From: Bacteroides sp. | Lineage (GTDB): Bacteria > Bacteroidota > Bacteroidia > Bacteroidales > Muribaculaceae | DNA: 64,000 bases | Direction: 5' to 3' | Assembly: GCA_014801875.1 (NCBI GenBank) | Contig: JAAVDJ010000037.1 | Span: 1 to 64,000, forward strand | Part shown: positions 8,498-16,333 of the stretch, in pieces | Position numbering within the stretch: the stretch's first letter is position 1 | Layout: every line of letters starts with the position of its first letter | Position numbers and translations under genes: made by a program | The notes under the pieces: generated by a model | Databases searched by the model: none | The model's input: the letters and a program-made list of their open reading frames with translations, nothing else | What the model was told of the DNA's origin: nothing

Positions 8498-8703
8498 AGA
8501 AGTTGTTTAAATTTTTTACGGGGTTGTTTATTTTTATAAAGATTTCTTTAAAAAAGAGACCTCTTTGCCCGTCTTCAGCCATCTTTCGGGATGCTTTTTC
8601 ATCTCTCATCGGTCGTTTAGCTCGCTAAACTTCCTCTTCGAGCTAAAAAATCACCTCCGAAATCTGGCTAAATCCTGACAAAGAAAAAGTTTAAACAACT
8701 TCT
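8498..8703. mobile_element. MITE-like element with 14-bp terminal inverted repeats
   Basis: AGAAGTTGTTTAAA at 8498-8511 is the exact inverse of TTTAAACAACTTCT at 8690-8703; one mismatch later the match continues as TTTTT, giving about 20 bp. The 206-bp interior contains further imperfect pairing (GTTTAGCTCGCTAAAC) but no transposase ORF. The 13-mer ATGATTGAATTAA occurs on both sides, at 8461 and 8742, though not directly abutting the ends. A 36-bp stretch at 36069-36104 matches the left end at 31 of 36 positions, showing that the terminal sequence is dispersed. It could be a non-autonomous transposable element or a repeated regulatory RNA. Confidence 0.6.
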
Positions 8704-8769
8704 AATTTAGACAGGGGGTATTCTCTCCAAAAGTGAGTCTCATGATTGAATTAAAAAACATGATAACAT

Positions 8770-9366
8770 ATGGAATTTAATGATTTGAAAAACTTGATGA
8801 TGTCTGACCGTACCGTACGTCGTTTCAGAGAGTCCGAACATATTCCGGTAGAGACATTAGGGAAAGTCGTCGAACTTGTGCGCTACTGTCCCTCCGGCCG
8901 CAATGCACAACCTTTACGCTATGTGATTGTCACCTCTGAGGATGATAAAGAGAAAGTGTATCCTTTGCTTAAATGGGCCGGATATTTCTCAGATTGGGAC
9001 GGTCCTGAAAAGGGGGAAAGACCTGCCGCATATATAATCCAATGTCTCGACACAAAATATGGCAACAATTGCCTTTGCGACGATGGATTGCAACTTGAAG
9101 CCATGACTCTGGGACTTCGCACATTAGGGATAGCGGGATGTATCATAAAAGCATTTGATTCCATCAAACTTCATGAAGAGCTCCGAGTGGGGGAGAGGTA
9201 TCTCCCGCGCTACGTCCTTGCAGTAGGGTATCCGGCTGAAAATGTCGAGTTAGAGGATATGGATGGCTCCGAGGATGCCGACTTCAAGTATTACCGCACG
9301 TCGGACGGGACTCACCATGTGCCGAAACGCCCCCTTTCAGAATTGATTTTAAAGGTTGACAATTGA
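8770..9366 (+). CDS. Nitroreductase family protein
   Basis: A 198-residue FMN-dependent oxidoreductase of the nitroreductase fold. The FMN-binding start is MMSDRTVRRFRESEHIPVE, followed by CPSGRNAQPLRYVIV; the GLRTLGIAGCIIKAFD segment corresponds to the second FMN-contact region, and a C-terminal LAVGYPAENVE motif is present. These enzymes reduce nitro groups, quinones or flavins with NAD(P)H, and the physiological substrate here is unknown. Length is normal. The gene has about 285 nt of leader from the promoter at 8448-8478, with the MITE-like element inside it. No terminator follows before the next promoter. Confidence 0.88.
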   Translation: MEFNDLKNLMMSDRTVRRFRESEHIPVETLGKVVELVRYCPSGRNAQPLRYVIVTSEDDKEKVYPLLKWAGYFSDWDGPEKGERPAAYIIQCLDTKYGNNCLCDDGLQLEAMTLGLRTLGIAGCIIKAFDSIKLHEELRVGERYLPRYVLAVGYPAENVELEDMDGSEDADFKYYRTSDGTHHVPKRPLSELILKVDN

Positions 9367-9436
9367 TTGCCCGAAGTATATTGAGGTTTAAACTGAAAGA
9401 AAATTATTACAGAAGGTAAAATAATGTGGGAATTAT

Positions 9437-9467
9437 TTTGCAAGATTGCTTATTTGAATTAATTTCG
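9437..9467 (+). promoter_or_regulatory. Promoter of the pRiA4b ORF-3-like gene
   Basis: TTTG, 19 bp, TAATTTCG, with flanks nearly identical to the promoter at 8448-8478. It gives a leader of about 50 nt before the ATG at 9526. Confidence 0.65.
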
Positions 9468-9525
9468 CAAAATAAACCCTCTCTCATAAAAATAAAAGAG
9501 AAAAATCAAAAACTCAATATAGACG

Positions 9526-10080
9526 ATGGTATATAAATTTAAATTAGTCAGCGATGAGGTCAGCAACTTCTCGCGAGAAATAGAAATTGATTCCACTGCC
9601 TCTTTCCTTCAGCTCCGTAATGCCATTCTTGACAGTGTAGGGTATTCTAAGAATGAGATCAACTCTTTTTTCCTCTGTGATGATCAGTGGAACCGCAAAG
9701 AGGAAATAACATATATCGACATGGGTAGCTCAAGCGATCAGGATGTGTGGGTGATGGAAGACACTCCTCTTAATGAGTTTATCGAGGAAGAGGGTCAGAA
9801 ACTCACCTTCGTTTTCGAATATCTGACCGAACGATCCTTCTTCATGGAGATGAAGCAGGAGATTCCCGGCAGAAACCTTTCGGAGCCTATATGCACTATG
9901 AAGCGTGGAACGCCTCCTCCGGAGCATACTCCAATGGATGATTTTGAAAAGCAGGTTGAGGCCGCCACTGCAAAGACTCAGATTGATGATTTCGATCTTG
10001 ATATTGACAATCCTTATGACGAAGCAGGCTTCAACGACGACGAACTCACCGGCTTCGATGAAATGGACTTCTCAAATTAA
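9526..10080 (+). CDS. Plasmid pRiA4b ORF-3-like family protein
   Basis: A 184-residue protein. The first 110 residues have the IS1096/pRiA4b ORF-3-like fold pattern: YKFKLVSDEVSNFSREIEID, SFLQLRNAILDSVGY, SFFLCDDQWNRKEEIT and LTFVFEYLTERSFFMEM. The tail from about residue 120 is strongly acidic and disordered (DDFDLDIDNPYDEAGFNDDE). Such proteins are widespread in Bacteroidales as single-copy chromosomal genes and have no established function; the family name comes from a plasmid ORF and does not imply mobility here. It is monocistronic between a consensus promoter and a strong terminator. Confidence 0.8.
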   Translation: MVYKFKLVSDEVSNFSREIEIDSTASFLQLRNAILDSVGYSKNEINSFFLCDDQWNRKEEITYIDMGSSSDQDVWVMEDTPLNEFIEEEGQKLTFVFEYLTERSFFMEMKQEIPGRNLSEPICTMKRGTPPPEHTPMDDFEKQVEAATAKTQIDDFDLDIDNPYDEAGFNDDELTGFDEMDFSN

Positions 10081-10108
10081 GGCTCCATAAGATTTGACAA
10101 AATAAGAT

Positions 10109-10149
10109 GCGCCCCGGCTTACGGAAAAAGCCGGGGCGCGTCGTTTTTA
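10109..10149. terminator. Terminator after pRiA4b ORF-3-like gene
   Basis: GCGCCCCGGCTT pairs perfectly with AAGCCGGGGCGC across a 7-nt loop, followed on the plus strand by GTCGTTTTT. Confidence 0.92.
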
Positions 10150-10174
10150 TAATATCTAAATCTGGGTTTCTAAA

Positions 10175-10513
10175 TCATCTACCGAACAATCTGCCGAAAA
10201 GAGACTTCTTTTCTTCCGGCCTCATATGGACCCTCATCTGGCCATCCTCTTTCCCAAGGAAAAGAATATGGTCGCGGAAGACGAAGGCCACCATCTTGTC
10301 GAATTCCAGGACGGCATTCATGCTCCTTATAAGGAAGCGTCTGAAAGGGTTGAATTCCTCCAAATCGTTCAGGATGATTTCAAAATCGTCCGACTCTATG
10401 GAGTGGTGAGCCTGCAGCATCGGCAAAAAATAGTCGAGCCTTAAGTCTTCCCTTCTCTTATGCGGCTTCCCGAATTTCTTATATATTTCTTTTATTACGC
10501 TATCAGTAATCAT
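10175..10513 (-). CDS. Conserved Bacteroidales protein of unknown function
   Basis: A 112-residue cytoplasmic protein with no motif I can assign to an enzyme. It begins MITDSVIKEIYKKFGKPHKR, continues through ESDDFEIILNDLEEFNPFRRFLIRSMNAVLEFDKMVAFVFRDHILFLGK, and ends in a basic RPEEKKSLFGRLFGR tail. The compact alpha/beta composition and conserved-looking sequence suggest a real gene. I recall similar proteins as hypothetical genes in Bacteroides. The ATG at 10513 is preferred over 10522 because the following MITD start is the usual one. It is convergent with the upstream gene, sharing the terminator at 10109-10149. Confidence 0.7.
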   Translation of the reverse strand: MITDSVIKEIYKKFGKPHKRREDLRLDYFLPMLQAHHSIESDDFEIILNDLEEFNPFRRFLIRSMNAVLEFDKMVAFVFRDHILFLGKEDGQMRVHMRPEEKKSLFGRLFGR

Positions 10514-10635
10514 TTCATACAAGCAATCGGATCAGAAGAAAGCTGAGGCATAGTTTTTGACGTGGAATCTTGGTCATGCTAAACCTACATCTATATAACA
10601 TTTAGTAAACATATACGGTTCACCTCAGAATGTTA

Positions 10636-10676
10636 AAAAAGCACGGAGCTATTTTTTTGTCAGCTCCGTGCTTTTT
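10636..10676 (-). terminator. Terminator of the methylmalonyl-CoA decarboxylase operon
   Basis: AAAAAGCACGGAGCT pairs perfectly with AGCTCCGTGCTTTTT across 11 nt, about 50 bp beyond the oadB-type stop. T runs occur on both strands. Confidence 0.9.
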
Positions 10677-10723
10677 ATTCAGGTATTTAGAATTTCTCCT
10701 GATTGCGTTATAAGATGGGCTGA

Positions 10724-11893
10724 TCACCCTAAGAAGCTCAACAGTACGCCGGCTGCAACAGCAGAACCTATCACACCTGCCACATTCGGACCCATGGCAT
10801 GCATCAGAAGATAGTTGGTGGGGTCATATTCCAGACCAAGATTGTTGGAGATTCGCGCTGCCATTGGCACTGCCGATACTCCGGCGTTACCGATGAGCGG
10901 ATTGATCTTCTTGTCTTTTGATAGGAAAAGGTTGAACACCTTCACTGACAGCACGCCGGCTGATGATGCGATGATGAACGCAAGGAAACCGAGGCCGAAT
11001 ATCTTCAGTGTGTCAAACGTAAGGAATTTGTCTGCCTGGGTGGAGGCGCCTACGGTGAGTCCGAGGAGGATAGTGACGATATCGGTCATGGCGTTGCTGG
11101 CTGTCTTGGCCAAACGGGTAGTCACCCCGCTCTCGCGAAGAAGGTTGCCGAAGAAAAGCATACCGAGAAGGGGTATGCCTGAGGGAACGACGAAACAAGT
11201 GAGCATAAGCCCTACGATTGGGAAGATAATCTTCTCGTTCTGGCTAACAACTCGGGTCGGTTTCATCTTTATCAGGCGCTCCTGCTTGTTGGTGAAGAGA
11301 CGCATCAGTGGCGGCTGAATCAATGGGATGAGAGCCATATATGAATAGGCCGACACTGCAACCGCTCCCAACAGATTGGGATTGAGCTTGGAAGTAGTGA
11401 AGATGGCTGTCGGGCCGTCCGCACCGCCGATAATGGCGACACATCCTGCTGAAAGAGGGTCAAAGCCACACAGGAGGGAGAGCATATACGCCCCGAAGAT
11501 ACCGAACTGCGCGCATGCTCCGATAATCATCAGCTTCGGATTGGCCAAAAGCGCGGAGAAGTCGGTCATCGCTCCGATGCCAAGGAAGATCAAGGGTGGA
11601 TACCAACCGCGCTCCACACCATTGTAGAGGATGTTGAGCACTGAGCCGGGTTCATAGATACCGATCTCCATACCCGGCTGGAAGGGGATGTTGCCGATAA
11701 GCATACCGAAACCGATGGGCACCAGAAGGAGGGGTTCGAAATTCTTCTTGATGGCGAGCCACACGAAGAAACAACCCACTGCGAGCATCACTAAGTTTTC
11801 CCACTCGCAATTATAGAAGCCGGTGAACTCCCAGAAGGTCTGCACCGTCTGGCGCATGAACTCACCGAACGAATAAGTTTCTGCTAAAATCAT
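10724..11893 (-). CDS. mmdB: Na+-pumping methylmalonyl-CoA decarboxylase beta subunit (OadB/MmdB family)
   Basis: A 389-residue integral membrane protein with about ten hydrophobic segments. It decarboxylates carboxybiotin and couples this to sodium export. Diagnostic segments are AIIGGADGPTAIFTTSKLNP, which contains the membrane Asp of the family, and the C-terminal NPLIGNAGVSAVPMAARISN and MHAMGPNVAGVIGSA. It is the last gene of the mce-mmdA-delta-BCCP-beta operon, 28 bp after the biotin carrier. Oxaloacetate decarboxylase beta subunits are nearly identical in sequence; methylmalonyl-CoA is chosen because the operon also holds the epimerase and an acyl-CoA carboxyltransferase. The start follows the ORF-track ATG (MILAETYSFGEFM). 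Confidence 0.93.
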   Translation of the reverse strand: MILAETYSFGEFMRQTVQTFWEFTGFYNCEWENLVMLAVGCFFVWLAIKKNFEPLLLVPIGFGMLIGNIPFQPGMEIGIYEPGSVLNILYNGVERGWYPPLIFLGIGAMTDFSALLANPKLMIIGACAQFGIFGAYMLSLLCGFDPLSAGCVAIIGGADGPTAIFTTSKLNPNLLGAVAVSAYSYMALIPLIQPPLMRLFTNKQERLIKMKPTRVVSQNEKIIFPIVGLMLTCFVVPSGIPLLGMLFFGNLLRESGVTTRLAKTASNAMTDIVTILLGLTVGASTQADKFLTFDTLKIFGLGFLAFIIASSAGVLSVKVFNLFLSKDKKINPLIGNAGVSAVPMAARISNNLGLEYDPTNYLLMHAMGPNVAGVIGSAVAAGVLLSFLG

Positions 11894-11921
11894 AATGAAT
11901 TAATTGAGGGAGCAGGGAGCA

Positions 11922-12371
11922 TCAGCCAAGCACCATAATGTCGCCATCCTGAGGCACTGCATCTCCTACGTTGACAAGAATCTGTTTAACTACGCCGCCC
12001 TTCTGTGTGTGGACGTCGTTCTCCATTTTCATGGCCTCAAGCACACATACGGTGTCGCCGGGTGCTACTGTGTCGCCTACTTTGACCTTGAAGCCTGTGA
12101 TAGTGCCGGGAAGCGGCGCCTGCACCTTGTAGCCCGCTGCCGTGGGTACGGTCGGAGTAGCGATAATCTTTTCTCCGGACTCTGTGCGGGGGGCCTTCAT
12201 GGGGCTCTTTACCGGCTGGGATATTCTTGTCTTGGCGGCCGGGGCTTTCTCCAGCTGCACATTATAGGGCACACCATTAACTTCTACATGCACCTGGTCG
12301 CCTTCCGGTTCGCCAACCTTTACTGTGAATTTGGTGCCATTGATGGTGTATTTATATTCTTTTAATGTCAT
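11922..12371 (-). CDS. mmdC: Biotin carboxyl carrier protein of the decarboxylase (MmdC-like)
   Basis: A 149-residue biotin/lipoyl-attachment protein. The C-terminal 70 residues form the biotinyl domain with PGTITGFKVKVGDTVAPGD and the biotin lysine in VLEAMKMEND. Residues 1-45 form a small beta-rich domain (EYKYTINGTKFTVKVGE), and an Ala/Pro/Lys-rich linker joins the two. It carries CO2 from the carboxyltransferase to the membrane beta subunit. It lies between the OadG-type and beta-subunit genes with short gaps. Confidence 0.93.
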   Translation of the reverse strand: MTLKEYKYTINGTKFTVKVGEPEGDQVHVEVNGVPYNVQLEKAPAAKTRISQPVKSPMKAPRTESGEKIIATPTVPTAAGYKVQAPLPGTITGFKVKVGDTVAPGDTVCVLEAMKMENDVHTQKGGVVKQILVNVGDAVPQDGDIMVLG

Positions 12372-12420
12372 GTCGGGTATTAACGTTGAAAGGTTAAATG
12401 GAAAAGAGGAAAGATGGAGG

Positions 12421-13041
12421 TTATAGGCCGAAGCCGTTACGCTTTACTGACGGCTCTCGTCGTATGTTGTAGATTTTGGAGTTCCAGGGGGAATAGGCGC
12501 GTTTCATCCGGCGGATGGTGAGGATGGTGTCCTCATAGTCGTGTCCGCCTTGGAAATGTTCGGCAAGAGCCATGGAAATCGCGGCGATAACTTCGCCGGA
12601 GTCTACTTCATGATGTTCTTCTTCTGCAATAATGTTTGCCGATTTTGCCTGGCGTTTGTTGCGTGAGAGAAGTTTTTCTGATATTTTTCCAAAGCACATG
12701 AAGAGGAGCGAGAGAATCACGAGTGCGCCGATGACGATACACATTGCAATGATTGTGATGGCACCTCCCCAGGAGTCGTTTACGGCCGCGTTGTGTGCTT
12801 TCTCTGCCTGGGTCATCTTCTTGGCTACGGAGCTTTCCTCAATGGTATTGACTTCCTCGCTTGGAGTAGGGTCGGCCTCGATTTGGGTCTGTCCGTCGTT
12901 CGCGGGGGCTGCCTCTTCTATGGCGACAACCTGTTCGACGACGACAGCTTGCCCGTCTTCCGGAGCCCCTGCCGCCTTTATCCCGGTGGGGGTGGCGGCA
13001 AGGGTCAGGAATAAGGCCGCTGTAAGAATTATTTTTTTCAT
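12421..13041 (-). CDS. OadG-type gamma/delta subunit of the sodium-pump decarboxylase
   Basis: A 206-residue protein with an apparent N-terminal signal peptide (MKKIILTAALFLTLAATPTG), an acidic Ala/Glu-rich stretch, one strong transmembrane helix near residues 95-120 (GGAITIIAMCIVIGALVILSLLFMCFG) and a basic cytoplasmic tail ending KRNGFGL. Position between the carboxyltransferase and biotin carrier genes and the single-anchor layout identify it as the subunit that holds the complex together. Gamma/delta subunits elsewhere are often 80-120 residues without a cleavable signal, so the periplasmic extension is notable. The ATG at 13041 is chosen because it begins the signal peptide. Confidence 0.75.
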   Translation of the reverse strand: MKKIILTAALFLTLAATPTGIKAAGAPEDGQAVVVEQVVAIEEAAPANDGQTQIEADPTPSEEVNTIEESSVAKKMTQAEKAHNAAVNDSWGGAITIIAMCIVIGALVILSLLFMCFGKISEKLLSRNKRQAKSANIIAEEEHHEVDSGEVIAAISMALAEHFQGGHDYEDTILTIRRMKRAYSPWNSKIYNIRREPSVKRNGFGL

Positions 13042-13074
13042 ATAGCGGTGATTAGACTTTAGTGTCACGACAGA

Positions 13075-14628
13075 TTACAGAGGAATGTTGCCGTGCTTCT
13101 TCGGAGGATTGTTCAGCTTCTTGGTGGCAAGCATCTGAAGTGCTCGAATCACGCGGAAACGGGTGTTGCGCGGTTCAATAACATCATCGATGTAGCCATA
13201 CTTGGCTGCATTGTAGGGATTGGCAAACAGTTTGCGGTATTCTGCCTCTTTCTCTGCCTTGAATGCAGCGGGATCTTCTGCTGTCTTTGCTTCCTTGGCA
13301 TAGAGCACTCCAACTGCGCCTTCTGCTCCCATGACTGCGATTTCGGCGGTTGGCCATGCGTAGTTGATGTCGCCACGCAGCTGCTTGCAGCTCATAACGA
13401 TGTGGGCGCCGCCATAGCTCTTGCGAAGTGTCACTGTAACCTTAGGCACAGTTGCCTCGCCGTAGGCATAGAGAAGTTTTGCGCCGTGGAGAATCACACC
13501 GTTGTATTCCTGGCCGGTGCCGGGGAGGAAGCCGGGAACGTCTACGAGTGTCACCAACGGAATGTTGAAGGCGTCGCAGAAGCGGACGAAGCGCGCTGCC
13601 TTGCGTGATGCGTTGGAGTCAAGCACACCGGCGAGCACCTTGGGCTGGTTGGCCACGATACCTACTGATTGACCGTTGAAGCGAGCAAAGCCGATGATGA
13701 TATTCTTCGCGAAATCTTTCTGCACCTCAAGGAATTCTCCGTTATCCACGATTGACCCGATCACCTCATACATATCGTAGCTCATCTTTGCGCTCTCCGG
13801 GATAATGTCGTTGAGGTTGTCCTCAAGACGGTCGATGGGATCGTCGCATGCCACAAGTGGTGTCTCCTCCATATTGTTCTGGGGGATGTAGCTGAGGAGC
13901 TTACGGATGATGAAGAGGGCTTCCTCTCCGTTTTCAGCTGCGAAGTGTGTCACGCCGCTCTTGGTAGAGTGTACTGAAGCTCCGCCGAGCTGCTCCTGAG
14001 TCACGTCCTCTCCGGTTACGGTCTTCACGACGGTCGGCCCCGTGAGGAACATATAGGAAATACCCTTGGCCATGATAGTGAAGTCGGTGAGGGCAGGGCT
14101 GTAGACAGCGCCGCCGGCACACGGGCCGAGGATTGCTGAAATCTGGGGAATCACGCCGGACGCGAGGATGTTGCGCTGGAAAATCTCCGCATATCCTGCG
14201 AGAGCGTTGATGCCTTCCTGGATACGTGCGCCGCCTGAGTCGTTAAGACCGATGACGGGAGCGCCCATCTTCATGGCCATATCCATCACCTTGCAGATCT
14301 TGAGAGCCATTGTCTCGGAAAGAGAACCTGCATTTACGGTGAAGTCCTGAGCGAAGACATAGACGAGACGACCCTCGATTGTGCCGAAACCTGTCACGAC
14401 GCCGTCGCCGAGGAAATGTTTTTTCTCCATGCCGAAGTTTGTGCAACGGTGTGTCACAAACATATCGAGCTCTTCGAAGCTTCCTTCGTCAAGCAGCTGG
14501 GCGATACGCTCGCGGGCTGTATATTTCCCTTTGGAGTGCTGTTTCTCGATGGCTTTCTCGCCACCGCCGAGACGCGCTTGGGCGCGTTTGTCGATCAGCT
14601 CCTGAATTTTTTCCTGTGCTGTGGTCAT
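13075..14628 (-). CDS. mmdA: Methylmalonyl-CoA decarboxylase carboxyltransferase (alpha) subunit
   Basis: A 517-residue acyl-CoA carboxyltransferase of the crotonase-related duplicated fold. The N-terminal half shows [20 protein letters not shown] and the oxyanion segment [20 protein letters not shown]; the C-terminal half shows [21 protein letters not shown] and the second oxyanion region [18 protein letters not shown]. The end [10 protein letters not shown] is typical for propionyl/methylmalonyl enzymes. It moves the carboxyl group of (S)-methylmalonyl-CoA to biotin, making propionyl-CoA. The same family includes propionyl-CoA carboxylase beta subunits, but the OadB partner argues for a decarboxylase. 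It follows mce by 45 bp. Confidence 0.95.
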   Translation of the reverse strand: MTTAQEKIQELIDKRAQARLGGGEKAIEKQHSKGKYTARERIAQLLDEGSFEELDMFVTHRCTNFGMEKKHFLGDGVVTGFGTIEGRLVYVFAQDFTVNAGSLSETMALKICKVMDMAMKMGAPVIGLNDSGGARIQEGINALAGYAEIFQRNILASGVIPQISAILGPCAGGAVYSPALTDFTIMAKGISYMFLTGPTVVKTVTGEDVTQEQLGGASVHSTKSGVTHFAAENGEEALFIIRKLLSYIPQNNMEETPLVACDDPIDRLEDNLNDIIPESAKMSYDMYEVIGSIVDNGEFLEVQKDFAKNIIIGFARFNGQSVGIVANQPKVLAGVLDSNASRKAARFVRFCDAFNIPLVTLVDVPGFLPGTGQEYNGVILHGAKLLYAYGEATVPKVTVTLRKSYGGAHIVMSCKQLRGDINYAWPTAEIAVMGAEGAVGVLYAKEAKTAEDPAAFKAEKEAEYRKLFANPYNAAKYGYIDDVIEPRNTRFRVIRALQMLATKKLNNPPKKHGNIPL

Positions 14629-14673
14629 TATTCTTAGGATTTAAGAAATGTTTGTTGTGATAATGGAGAGAAT

Positions 14674-15102
14674 TTAACACCCTTTCCCGGATGGATCCTC
14701 ACAGAGCTCTGTGAGCACTGCTTCGGTGGATTTCGGATGCAGGAAGGCTATCTGAAGCCCGTCCGCTCCTTTGCGGGGTGCCTTGTCTATTAGTTTCACA
14801 CCTTTCTCCTCGACCTCGGCAAGAGCGTTGTCAACACCGTCTTCTACTGCGAATGCAATGTGGTGCATTCCGCCGCGACCGCCATTCTTTTCGATGAATT
14901 TTGCTATGGTGCTGTCGGGTGATGTGGCTTCAAGCAACTCTATCTTGACATCCCCAACCTTGATGAAGGCGGTGGTCACTTTTTGATCTTCAACCACTTC
15001 CTGCTTGTAGCATTTCAGGCCGAGGACGTTTTCATAATAGTCGATAGCTTTGGCGAGATCGGGAACTGCAATCCCGATGTGCTCGATGTGAGAAATTTTC
15101 AT
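14674..15102 (-). CDS. mce: Methylmalonyl-CoA epimerase
   Basis: A 142-residue member of the vicinal oxygen chelate fold. Metal-binding residues fall in ISHIEHIGIAVPDL (His), KVGDVKIELLEA (Glu) and GGMHHIAFAVEDG (His), and the C-terminal ELCE supplies the last Glu. It converts (R)- to (S)-methylmalonyl-CoA, feeding the decarboxylase made by the next genes. The ORF-track start at 15207 adds 35 residues that cross the promoter; the ATG at 15102 is the family start. It is the first gene of a five-gene operon. Confidence 0.95.
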   Translation of the reverse strand: MKISHIEHIGIAVPDLAKAIDYYENVLGLKCYKQEVVEDQKVTTAFIKVGDVKIELLEATSPDSTIAKFIEKNGGRGGMHHIAFAVEDGVDNALAEVEEKGVKLIDKAPRKGADGLQIAFLHPKSTEAVLTELCEDPSGKGC

Positions 15103-15180
15103 GTGATTTAAGAAATTTGTTAATTCTAAAAAGAAAATGTTGAATTGTTCCGCCGGGCCGGAGCCGGGCAAAAATCTGTG

Positions 15181-15211
15181 CAAATGTAAGAATTTATCCT
15201 GACTCAATCAA
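15181..15211 (-). promoter_or_regulatory. Promoter of the mce-mmd operon
   Basis: On the minus strand TTG, 20 bp, TACATTTG, giving a leader of about 70 nt before mce with a GC-rich stretch (CCGGGCCGGAGCCGGG on the plus strand). Confidence 0.7.
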
Positions 15212-15325
15212 GAAAAAAATGAAATAATATCAAAATAGGGGGTGATTGATATATTAATTGGGGCAATATGATGTGTATTCCTAAAAAAATTCCGATATTT
15301 GCAAAAAAATAACCGTAAAACACTT

Positions 15326-16333
15326 ATGGAAATAACACCCAAGGGGCTCGCAGCCCTTACCGGGGGGACGATTCAGGGGGATGAAAATGTCAGATTGACA
15401 GGGTTTGCCAAGATTGAGGAAGCTCGTGAAGGTGACCTCAGTTTCATCGCCAACCCGAAATATGAACACTACGTACACACCACTAAGGCAAGCGCTTTGC
15501 TGGTTGGTAACGATTTCAATCCGGACGGAGATTTCTCAGCCACACTTATCCGTGTGGCTGACCCTTACGCTACTCTCGCGCAGCTTATGCGCTATGCCGA
15601 GAGCCTAAAACCGCAGCCCGTGGGGATAGAACAGCCTTCCTATATTTCCGAAGGCGTCAATATTCCTGACAACGCATATATCGGAGCCTTCGCCTACATT
15701 GGAAAGGGGGTCTCTCTTGGTAAAAATGTTAAGATTTATCCCCAGGCTTATGTAGGGGATGGTGTGGTCATTGGTGACGACACGATTATTCGTGCCGGAG
15801 TCAAAATTTATGAAGGTTGCCATATCGGGAAGCGCTGCATAATACATTCCGGTGTCGTCATCGGTGGTGACGGTTTCGGTTTTGCTCCCGACAACGGAAA
15901 GTTCAAGAAGATTCCCCAGACGGGAATTGTCGTTATTGAGGATGACGTGGAAATCGGTGCAAATACGACCGTTGACCGTGCTACATTCGGACAGACAACA
16001 ATAGGCGAGGGCACGAAACTTGATAATCTCATTCAGGTGGCTCATAATGTCACTATTGGAAAAAATAATGTCTTCGCGTCTCAAACCGGCATCGCAGGTT
16101 CTGTACATATCGGAGACGGAAATATGGTCGGCGGGCAGTGCGGGTTCGCAGGTCATATCACCGTGGGCAACTATAATGAGTTTGGTGCACAGTCCGGTAT
16201 CCCGAAAAGTGTCGGCGACCGCAACCGCCTGATGGGGTACCCGGCGGTTGACTATCGACAGTTTGCCAAAAACCAGGTTTATATAAAGAATCTGGCTAAA
16301 CTTTACGATGAAATAAAAAAACTGAAACAATAA
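15326..16333 (+). CDS. lpxD: UDP-3-O-acylglucosamine N-acyltransferase
   Basis: A 335-residue enzyme that adds the second 3-hydroxyacyl chain to UDP-3-O-acylglucosamine in lipid A synthesis. The N-terminal uridine-binding domain covers about 100 residues, followed by a left-handed beta-helix of hexapeptide repeats such as [22 protein letters not shown] and [40 protein letters not shown] is the characteristic LpxD segment and the active-site His lies in [11 protein letters not shown]. The ATG at 15326 is chosen since the longer ORF begins inside the leader. It overlaps the next gene as TAATG. A GATATTTG sequence at 15292-15299 may be a weak -7 box. Confidence 0.97.
   Translation: MEITPKGLAALTGGTIQGDENVRLTGFAKIEEAREGDLSFIANPKYEHYVHTTKASALLVGNDFNPDGDFSATLIRVADPYATLAQLMRYAESLKPQPVGIEQPSYISEGVNIPDNAYIGAFAYIGKGVSLGKNVKIYPQAYVGDGVVIGDDTIIRAGVKIYEGCHIGKRCIIHSGVVIGGDGFGFAPDNGKFKKIPQTGIVVIEDDVEIGANTTVDRATFGQTTIGEGTKLDNLIQVAHNVTIGKNNVFASQTGIAGSVHIGDGNMVGGQCGFAGHITVGNYNEFGAQSGIPKSVGDRNRLMGYPAVDYRQFAKNQVYIKNLAKLYDEIKKLKQ

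Noticed and set aside
9526-10080. Plasmid or mobile-element origin for the pRiA4b ORF-3-like gene
   Set aside because: The family name is historical; no plasmid, integrase or transposase genes surround it.
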